From Colwellia sp. RSH04 (GTDB lineage: Bacteria; Pseudomonadota; Gammaproteobacteria; Enterobacterales; Alteromonadaceae): a DNA stretch of 64,000 nt. Under the pieces are notes generated by a model that made no database searches, had not been told where the DNA came from, and saw nothing but the letters and a program-made list of their open reading frames with translations. The translations under genes were made by a program, and so were the position numbers. Each line of letters starts with the position of its first letter. The stretch's first letter is position 1. Where the stretch lies: contig NZ_QXIO01000013.1 in assembly GCF_003545765.1 (NCBI RefSeq), positions 30,707 through 94,706 of the forward strand. The letters run 5' to 3'. Shown one piece after another: positions 26,892 through 36,300 of this stretch.

Positions 26892-29147
26892 ATGCGTTTT
26901 AGCTTTTTTGTTCTCGTTTTTTTATCATCTCAGCTGTTTGCTGATGAATATCGATATCACTTACCGGTAAAGGGAAGTGTTGAACAAAAAGAGTTTGCCA
27001 AGTGGCAATTAGAATTAACCAAAAAATCAGCAATAATTGATGAATTGTTAAAAGATGCTAAGTTATCAACGCAGTCTACAAGATATTTGAATCGTTTAAT
27101 ATTTCAGGCCTCACCTTATTTATTGAGGCACGCAGTTAATCCTGTTAATTGGTTCGCTTGGCAAGAGCAGGCGTTATTAAAGGCTGCAAAAACAAATAAA
27201 CTCATTTTTCTGTCGATAGGTTATTCTACTTGTCACTGGTGTCATGTCATGGAAAAGGAGAGTTTTGCCAATATAACTATTGCAGAAGTACTTAATGAAG
27301 CATTTATATCTATCAAAGTTGATCGAGAGTTAACCCCCGATATTGATCAATACTTCACCGAAGCTATAGAAATGGCAACGGGTAGTGCAGGTTGGCCAAT
27401 TAACGCCATTTTGACACCAGCAGGTGATGTTATCTGGATTAATTCGTATTTAACCCCTGCTAACCTTTCAAAAACACTAAAAAGATTAGCTACTGTATGG
27501 CAAGCTAACCCTAAAGCAATTAATCAAGTAGCTAAAAACTTTACCAGTCAGTTAACCCCGCAAAAACGAATGTTAGATTTGGACTGGAGCATTGAAAAAT
27601 CATTAGTTTTTGCACAGGAATTAAGCAGTCATTTAGACAATGACAACGGTGGGCTAAAAGGAGAAAGAAAGTTCCCTGATGCTGCGGCGCTTCAATTTTT
27701 ACTCTATCAATATCAACTAAGTCCTTCTGTAAAACTTAAATCACAAATCGAATTTTTTTTAAATCAATTAGCTAAAGGTGGCTTAAGAGATCACTTACAT
27801 GGCGGTTTTTATCGTTATGTTATCGACTCTACATGGCAGCAGCCTCATTTCGAAAAAATGTTATATAACCAAGCTTTACTAATTTCTGTGTTTAGTAAGG
27901 CCTATGAAATATTTGAAAATGAAAGTTATTTGCTGGTTGTAATAGATACTATTAACTTTGTTAACTCATGGTTTAAAGCAAATGATGGACTATTTTATAG
28001 CGCCATTGATGCTGATTATCAGGGGAAGGAAGGAAGATACTACTTATTTACTAAACAAGAGTTAATGGCAATTGAGCCTAGCCATAGAAGTAAATTTAAA
28101 TGGTGTCAATATAATGTAACAGAGTTGCGCTTTCCTTGCTTATTACTCGACCAGTCAGATTTAACAGAAGCAAAGTTGTCACTATTGACCAATAAATATT
28201 CTATTAAGAAACCGCACATAGATAAAAAACATATTACCGCATGGAATGCCTTAATGGTGTCTGCTTTTCTGGACGCTTACAAAGCGTCAAATAACAAAGT
28301 ATATTTAGCACAAGCAGAAGATCTCGCTTTAGCTATTTTAAAACAGAATCAGCAAAGTACGGGTGAGTTAATTCGATCAAGTTATTTAAACAACAGTGCT
28401 AATTCGGCAGTATTGACTGATTATGCTTATTTGGGGGAAGCATTATTTGAGCTTTATCAAGAGACTCGACAATCAAAATGGTATCAACTTTCCATCAAAC
28501 TTTATAAACAGGGAAGTAAAAGTTTTGGAAAAAACTATAAAGATTTCAATTTATCTAACCACAATTTACTAAATGATGGTGAATTGATTTCAGGTCATAC
28601 AGTATTAGCTTCATTAGGTCAAAAACTAAGGACATACGGAAAGCAATTAAATGGTGAACCACAACAGCAAATGGCGCAATTAAAGCAAGCATCGGCGAAT
28701 AGCTCAGGCAGTTACTTTAGTACACATGAACTCTTTTTAAAAAATGAATATGGTGTTTTCAATAGTAAACAGTACTTTGCTCGAGGAATGGGTGAAGTAA
28801 GGATGCAAAAGGAAGGTAATACGGTAAATTTATTACTCAACTTAGAAGATGGTTGGCATATTAATTCAAACTCCCCTTTAGATAAGTATTTAATACCAAC
28901 AGAGTTGACCGTAGGAGAAGGCTTGTATGTAAAAGTTAACTACCCTAGAGAAAAAGTCAAAAGCCTAGGGTTTAGTCAGTCTTTACTAAGCTTGTTTGAA
29001 GGACAATTTACTATTAATTTAGAATTGCCTCGTGATAATGCATTACCAGAAAAAGTTAAGCTGAGAGTGCAAGCGTGTAATGACAAATTATGCTTACTAC
29101 CTGAAACTCTGAGCTTTATGGTTCCTACAGATGATACAAATAGCTAA
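26892..29147 (+). CDS. Exported YyaL/SPATA20-like protein (DUF255 thioredoxin + AGE-like fold) with DsbD-alpha-like C-terminus
   Basis: ATG 26892 gives a proper signal peptide ([19 protein letters not shown]); the TTG at 26883 adds three residues only. Residues about 75-230 are the DUF255 thioredoxin-like domain with [17 protein letters not shown] and the redox motif [11 protein letters not shown] (CxxC about 115-118). Residues about 240-600 resemble the alpha-toroid typical of YyaL/SPATA20 ([35 protein letters not shown]). Residues about 628-750 resemble the N-terminal thiol-carrying domain of DsbD ([28 protein letters not shown], with a pair of Cys). Most YyaL proteins are cytoplasmic, so export and fusion to a periplasmic thiol-relay domain are unusual and suggest a periplasmic redox role. 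Confidence 0.82.
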   Translation: MRFSFFVLVFLSSQLFADEYRYHLPVKGSVEQKEFAKWQLELTKKSAIIDELLKDAKLSTQSTRYLNRLIFQASPYLLRHAVNPVNWFAWQEQALLKAAKTNKLIFLSIGYSTCHWCHVMEKESFANITIAEVLNEAFISIKVDRELTPDIDQYFTEAIEMATGSAGWPINAILTPAGDVIWINSYLTPANLSKTLKRLATVWQANPKAINQVAKNFTSQLTPQKRMLDLDWSIEKSLVFAQELSSHLDNDNGGLKGERKFPDAAALQFLLYQYQLSPSVKLKSQIEFFLNQLAKGGLRDHLHGGFYRYVIDSTWQQPHFEKMLYNQALLISVFSKAYEIFENESYLLVVIDTINFVNSWFKANDGLFYSAIDADYQGKEGRYYLFTKQELMAIEPSHRSKFKWCQYNVTELRFPCLLLDQSDLTEAKLSLLTNKYSIKKPHIDKKHITAWNALMVSAFLDAYKASNNKVYLAQAEDLALAILKQNQQSTGELIRSSYLNNSANSAVLTDYAYLGEALFELYQETRQSKWYQLSIKLYKQGSKSFGKNYKDFNLSNHNLLNDGELISGHTVLASLGQKLRTYGKQLNGEPQQQMAQLKQASANSSGSYFSTHELFLKNEYGVFNSKQYFARGMGEVRMQKEGNTVNLLLNLEDGWHINSNSPLDKYLIPTELTVGEGLYVKVNYPREKVKSLGFSQSLLSLFEGQFTINLELPRDNALPEKVKLRVQACNDKLCLLPETLSFMVPTDDTNS

Positions 29148-29172
29148 CATCGAGTATTGAACGTTTATTATT

Positions 29173-30117
29173 TTATTTAAATGAAAACTCGTTGAATAAA
29201 TTTGCAACTTGCTCTTTGAATTTTACTCTGTTTTCTTTCGGTGTTTGGCCTTGAATGAGCAGGAATTTACCTTTTTGATAAGACAACACTTGATATACAA
29301 AGGTTGCTTTGTCATTGAGTGTGACATAGGAAGTCGATGCTAATGCAGGGATCTTATCAATTTTTATCATTTCAGACGTTAATATTTCTACATTCTTGTA
29401 ATGTTGACCATTTTTTAAAAAGTGATCGGAAAGCTGCTTAATGTCTTCAATTTCTTGCTTTAATTTGCCATGGCTTACCACAACCGTTGTTTTACTTTCT
29501 ACTTCATCTAAAGAGAGTAAAACAATAGAGTTTGCATAACGCTGTTTAATGATAAAATTAGGTGTACTCGTAAATCTAAAAGGCAAACCTGAGTAAATTC
29601 GCTGGCTTTTTTCTGTAACAACACTAAGAGACAATAAACTCGATTTAATGGCTGTTTTATAATGTTGAGACGAACCTTCAGGGTAACTTGCTTCAACTTG
29701 AATACTAGAAAGGTTATCACCAGCAACTAACCACAATTTTTCAAAATATACTCCTGCAATGTTTTGTCTCATTGTTATTAACGTGCATAAGGCGCCACTC
29801 ACATTTATTTGTTCGAGATCAATTAACTGTAATTGATTTTTGAGTAAGTTTTCTTTGGTTAGGTTTGAAATATAGGCTTTATACGGTAATTCTTTTTCTG
29901 TAATTTTAATTCTTGAAAAGCTCTCAGGTTGAACAAACCCATAATGCTCAGGTGTTAATTTAAATCCTTGTGGAGGAGTTAAGGCGACTTCTAAGCCATT
30001 ACTTACTTGAAAAATTTGTGGATTTGGCTCTTCATGTTTAAGAGGTTGAGTGCTACTACAAGCAGATAGAGTTAACAAAACGCACAAGGATATAAGAACT
30101 TTTTTTGAATAGAACAT
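29173..30117 (-). CDS. Predicted lipoprotein of unknown function
   Basis: The start is set at 30117, which gives a lipoprotein signal MFYSKKVLISLCVLLTLSAC with a good lipobox (LSAC, Cys20). The frame runs on upstream to 30213, but the added residues carry no signal and would bury the lipobox. The mature ~294 residues are rich in Lys, Ser and Thr with alternating strands, suggesting a periplasmic beta-rich or alpha/beta fold. No family was recognised. It converges on the YyaL-like gene with only 25 bases between stops and diverges from the giant secreted protein gene. Confidence 0.75.
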   Translation of the reverse strand: MFYSKKVLISLCVLLTLSACSSTQPLKHEEPNPQIFQVSNGLEVALTPPQGFKLTPEHYGFVQPESFSRIKITEKELPYKAYISNLTKENLLKNQLQLIDLEQINVSGALCTLITMRQNIAGVYFEKLWLVAGDNLSSIQVEASYPEGSSQHYKTAIKSSLLSLSVVTEKSQRIYSGLPFRFTSTPNFIIKQRYANSIVLLSLDEVESKTTVVVSHGKLKQEIEDIKQLSDHFLKNGQHYKNVEILTSEMIKIDKIPALASTSYVTLNDKATFVYQVLSYQKGKFLLIQGQTPKENRVKFKEQVANLFNEFSFK

Positions 30118-30206
30118 GCAATTCTCAGTTGAATTTCGCACCAAACGTTGATGTGGTTTCGTGTAAGAGGCGAATTTAAGTTTATTGATATTTATGAAGC
30201 GATAGG

Positions 30207-30234
30207 TTAACAAAATATTACAATTGCGTATAAT
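30207..30234 (+). promoter_or_regulatory. Probable sigma70 promoter of the giant secreted protein gene
   Basis: TTAACA (30207-30212, one mismatch to consensus) is followed after 16 bases by a perfect TATAAT (30229-30234). Transcription would start near 30241 and leave an untranslated leader of about 78 bases before the preferred ATG at 30319. Confidence 0.55.
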
Positions 30235-30318
30235 GGTAATTATATAAAACTTATAAAAGAATAATAATTCATTATGATAAACCTTAAAAGCATAACCTCT
30301 TGCTATAGAGGGGCTATT

Positions 30319-33300
30319 ATGGCGTCTTTTGCTCGTTTTGTTGCAGTGATGTTTGCTTGCTGCTTCAGTTTGTCAGCTAATGCCGCACCGCCATCTTTTT
30401 CTGCTACCTTTTCACCTGATAAAATTGGCGTTGGCAATGAAACGACTTTAATTTTTAGTATTATTAATAATGATTCAACTGGTATTAGAGATATTGCTTT
30501 TACTAATACTTTGCCTGCGGGAGTAATATTAGCTAACCCTGTAAACTTGGTTTCATCCTGTTCTAATGCCACTGTTGATGCAGTTGAAGGTGATGATGAA
30601 ATAATATTCTCTGGAGCGTCGTTAACAGCAAATAGCCATTGTGCATTGTCTGTTTCAGTAACAAGTAATGTCGTTGGCACACACACTAACACTACAAGCG
30701 ACTTAACTTCAGATCAGGGAAATAGTGGCTCTGCCACTGATGACTTGGTCGTCGATGCCGAATACCTAATGTTTGATATGTCTACATCGCCTAGTAGTAT
30801 TGTACAAGGTGAAGTCTCAACATTAACTATTGATATAAATAATCCAAGTGCATCAGCTGCATCTTCTATTAGAAGTACGATTAATTTACCTAACGGTTTA
30901 CAAGTTGCAGATGTAAGTAACTTAACGACTAATTGTAATGATACCCTTGGCACGACCGTAGCTGCAGAAACGACTATCGTGTTAAACGACGCTTACTTAT
31001 TAGCAGGCGCTGGCTGTCAAATTACGGTTGATATTATGAGTACGGGAGCAATAGGCGAGTTAACTATTTCTTCTTCTATTGCGGGCTCAACTGGCTTTGT
31101 ATTTGTTTCAAATTATGGTGTTGCTAGTACTAGTGTTGATGTAAGTCGAGCATTTGCTACTATGTCGTTTTCTCCAAACCCTGTTACCCCTGACTCCACA
31201 GCAACACTTAGTATTACACTTACCAATTATGAACGCTCATTTGATGCGACCAATGTAAGCTTTTCTAATGATCTCGATGCAACCTTAGCTGGTTTAGTCG
31301 CCACGGGTTTACCACTAACTAATGTATGTGGAACAGGTTCTGTATTAGCCGGTACAAGTACAATTACTCTTTCAGGAGGTACTATAAATGCAGGAAGCTC
31401 CTGTACTATCGAGGTACCAATATCAGTGCCATTAAGTGCTCCATTTGGAACCTATTTGAATACAACCAGTACTTTCACATATGATTTAAACGGCAGTACT
31501 GTGGCAAAAAATCCTGCTACTGGCTCTATAACCGTCACCAACGGTCCACAGCTGGCAATGGAGTTTCAGCAAGAGACATATGCTGCAGGAGAAGAGGTTT
31601 TTGTCGATTTTACCTTGACTAATATTGATACAGTTAATGCCGCGAGCAATATTTCATTTACTGCTAATGCAACAGAGTTTACTGCTGTAGAACTTGGCAA
31701 TATAACTACTTTACCCGCTAATAATAGTTGTGGTGCTGGCTCTATTTTTGCAAGTAATTATGATGGAACTAATGAGTTGTTTACTGCAACAGATCTTGCC
31801 CTTGCTGTTGCGGGTCAATGTACGTTTAGTGTAGGAATAACATTACCAGCAGCATCTTCTTCTGGCGTTAAACTATTATCGACTTCTAATGTAAACTCAA
31901 CGATAAGTGGCTCTTCTATTGTTACTGGCGGGGCCTCAGACACTATTTCTGTTGTTTCTGCACCCCAACTGACTATGTCTCTTGCCGATTTTTCATTAAA
32001 ATCTGATGACTCAGCAGTGATTACTTTTAACCTATCTAATAATGATACGGTAAACAGCGCGACGGATATTAATTTCACTTTAGATTTAGATGGTGCACTT
32101 ACTGGACTGTCTGCAACATTGTTACCTGTAGGTGATATTTGTGGGGCAGGTTCAACAATATCAGGAACAGGTTTTTTAAGTTTTGCATCGGGAAGCTTAG
32201 GCGCTAACTCAAGCTGTAATTTTGATGTAACGGTAACCTTACCAAGTAACTCTCCTTCAGGTTCTGTAACGCTAACTTCAAGTGTAATAAATGCTATAGT
32301 CGCTTCTAAAGCAACCACAAACATTGCTGCAAGTTCATCTTTTGAGGTTTCGACTCTAACTAGTTCAATGGTCTTCGTTGAAGATAACTCTGATGGCGAT
32401 ACTCTTGTTTTAGCCGGTGATACGGTTGATTTAACCTTTACTTTAACGAATACCGACCCCGTTCATAATATCAGCAACTTATTTTTTACGTTGAATTTAT
32501 CTCAGGTTGTTTCTGGGCTATCAGTGAATACTTTGCCAGCAGATAATAGCTGTGGGACAGGTTCTTCAATGACGGGCACAAGCTTTTTAATATTGACAGG
32601 AGCAGGTATTGACGCAGGTTCGAGTTGTCAATTTACGGTAACGTTGGATGTAGGAGTCGGCGTTGAAGTAGGCACATATAACGCGCTATCTAGTACTATT
32701 ACCTTTGATCAAAACTCTGCGACTATTACGAGTGAAGTAATGAATGCAAGTTTGACCGTCTCAATTGATGAAGATATTTTGTCAACCATATCATCGAGTG
32801 TAGCCCCTTTGACAAGTATTTCACCTATTCCATTTCAAATAGCTTTTTCAGAAGAGATTGAAGGGCTTGAAGTTTCAGATTTTTCTGTTGTAAATGGCAC
32901 GGCGAATAATTTAGTCAAAGTTTCAGATAAGCTATTTACTTTTGACATTGTCTCTCCTACTGATGGTGCTACAACAACAGTGCAATTGTTAGCTGGAAAC
33001 GTTAATGAATTAGGCGTGGGTACTCAGCAAAACATAGATTCTAATCTAGTTTCGGTGGAGTTTGATACAGCGGCATTACCTAGTGCAATAGTCAATGTAC
33101 CTGCAAACACTAAGGTTAACTCTGGCCCTGCTACAGCAACTGTTACTTATATTAATGCGACAGAGCACTTTTTAACCAGTGATAAAGTTAATTTATATTT
33201 TACAGGAACTGCTAGCACACTAAACTTTGTTGATAACGAAACATCAAACTCAGATATTGTTGTGATTAATGGTGATACAGCAAACCCGACCATAACAATT

Positions 33301-36300
33301 TCCAACTTAACTGGTGATGGTGATCTCACTTTAGGAATTGATGCAGCAACAGCTAGAAACGCTCAAGGGCCGGTAGATCCAATTGCCAATAGCTCGGAAG
33401 CATTTAGTGTAGATAATACCGCTCCAACAGTGTCTATCTCAAGTGCAGCATCTAATCCTATTAATTCTTCATTTAATGTGCTCATTAACTTTACTGATAC
33501 CTTAATTAATTCAATAGATACTGGAATAGTAGGTTTTGCTGTTGAGGATATCTCTTTAACAAATGCTACATTATCGAACTTTTCGGGAAGTAACGGTAGC
33601 TATAGTGCGACAGTCAACCCTATTAGTGACGGCGTTGTCGCTCTTGATATCAATGCAGGCATTGCTCAAGATGCACATGGTAATAATAATTTAGCAGCGA
33701 CTAAATATGCGATAAGTTATGATACAAGCAAGCCTACTGTTTCGGTTTCTGCATCAGCGGCTGTTTATAATTCACCTTTTACAGCAAGTATTAACTTTAG
33801 TGACGATATGACTGGATTTGATCTAGTTGATCTAAATGCTGTTAATGCTAGTTTAAGCGCTTTTAGCGCCATTAGCGCTAGTGAGTACTCAGTGCTTGTA
33901 ACACCTAGTGCAAACGGCAATATTAGTTTATCGATTGCAGAAAATGTAGCTCAAAATGCGATAGGAAACTTGAATCAGGCTTCAAATGTGTTATCGGTCT
34001 CGTATGATATTATTTCACCTGCTGCTGTGATTGCTTCATCACAGAGTGAAGTCAACGGTGCCTTTTCGGCAACCATTGATTTTACTGAAAGTGTAACCGG
34101 GTTTGATATTAATGATCTTACGGTAAGTAATGCGACGTTAAGTGCATTTACTTCGATATCGGCACAAGAGTATAGCGTTATAGTGACGCCGCAAGCTGCA
34201 GGTTCTGTAACCTTAGTAATTAATGCTAACGTAGCAACAGACATAGTAGGTAACGCTAACCTTACATCAAATACTTTATCAGTGACTTATGATAATAGTG
34301 CTCCAGGTGTTGTCATTTCTTCGTCGCAAAGTGAAGTCAACGGTGCCTTTTTGGCAACCATTGATTTTACTGAAAGTGTAACAGGGTTTGATATTAATGA
34401 CCTTACGGTAACTAATGCTACGTTAACTACATTTACTTCAGTAACGGCGCAACAGTATACCGTATTGGTGACTCCTCAATCTTCTGGTAGTGCTAGCGTG
34501 TCAATTAATGCCGATGTTGCAATAGACGCTGTAGGTAACTTTAACCTTGCATCAAACGTCTTATCCGTGTCATATGATAATACTTCCCCCGAAGTAGTTA
34601 TCTCTTCAGCAGAAAGTGCCGTTAATGGTGCTTTTTCTGCAACCATAGAATTTACTGAGGACGTCACAGGATTTGATGTTAATGACTTTATGGTAACTAA
34701 TGCTGCGTTAAGTAAATTTACTTCAGTAACGGCGCAGCATTATACCGTATTGGTAACACCTCAAGCCTCTGGTAATGTTAGCTTGTCTATAAACGCCAAT
34801 GTTGCATTAGATAAAGTAGGTAATTTAAATCTTGCATCAAATACTTTATCAGTGACTTACAATACTGATAAGCCAACGTTAGAGATCACATCGCCTGGTG
34901 CTAATGTGAATGCTGCATTTGTGGCAACCTTTACATTTAGTGAGCAGGTAACAGGGTTCGATGTCTCCGACGTTAACGCAACAAATGCAAGCTTAAGTCA
35001 GTTTGATGCCATTAGTGCTATAGAATACACTGTACTTGTAACCCCTATTGCTAGTGGTGAAGTGACCTTAGTTGTTTATGCTGGTGCCGCGCAAAATATG
35101 TTAGGTAACTTATCTCAAGCCTCTAATACGTTAACATTAACATATGATGCTTCAGCTCCAATTATTATTTCAACTACACCAATAGATAACGATAGTACTG
35201 TTGCTAATAATGTAGCGATTAGTTTTAATTTTAATAAAACTATTGAAGCTGTTTCGGGAAGTGAAAAACGTATTGAAGTACTTCATTCAAATACCTCAAC
35301 AGTTGTAGCATCCTATGCCGCTTCAAGTGAAAATGTTTTAGTGCAAGGAAATACGGTTTCTCTAATAGATGAGTTACTATTAACTGCAGGTGAAAGTTAT
35401 TACGTACTTATAGATTCAGGCGCTTTTGCAGACGAGTTAGGTAATTTATTTGCCGGCATTCAAAATGAGACTGAATTTAATTTTACGCTAGCTAATAGTG
35501 CTCCAATTGCTATGAATGATGATGTTGAAATGGATGAGGACACATCTATTAATATCGACGTTTTAGTTAATGATATTGATGAAGATGATAATTTAGACTC
35601 GTCAAGTATTACTATTGTTTCATTTCCTGAAAACGGTGTCGCTTCGATTGCTGATGGCAAAATAACTTATAAACCAACAAATGACTTTTTTGGTGTAGAT
35701 AGCTTTAGCTATACAGTAAATGATGCATTAGGTATTAAATCAAATGAAGCAACAGTATCGCTTGTCATTTCTAATGTAAATGATCTGCCTGTGCTAACTA
35801 GTGAGACTAATTTAACTGTATTGCCTTTAGAGGTGTTCAGGTATCAATTAGTAGCAACAGATGTAGACCGTGATGCTGTTTCTTTTGACATAGTCAATTT
35901 ACCCACCTGGATTAGTTTTGATGGAATAGACACTATAGAAGGTACTGCAACAAGCGAAGATATAGGTAAAGAGTTTACTTTATTAGTCACTATTACTGAT
36001 GAAGTTGAAAAAGCTGTAGAATATGAATTGACTATTGCTGTTGGTACCTTAGATGAAACTCTATTAAAGTTAACTCAAACATCTACGGCCAATCTAGTGT
36101 TGGTTGGCGAAGAGGTAGAGTTTACTTATTCAATTGAAAATCAGGGACCTGATTTCGCTATACTGGATTCAGTCGCTATAGAGATCGATGGGACAAGTCA
36201 CATTAGTGACACACCAGAGTCCTGTGTTCTTAATTCTGGAAATGATATTACTCGCTTAACTTGTTTTGAATCAGAACAGTTAGCTGCAGGTGACTCTCTT

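Noticed and set aside
31815..32324. 169-codon minus-strand frame inside the giant gene
   Set aside because: It is antisense to Thr/Ser/Val-rich repeat coding sequence, which often leaves the opposite strand open. The product looks like reverse-translated repeats.
33720..35160. Regular repeats considered as a CRISPR-like array
   Set aside because: The 285-base period keeps one continuous reading frame and encodes Ig-like domains.
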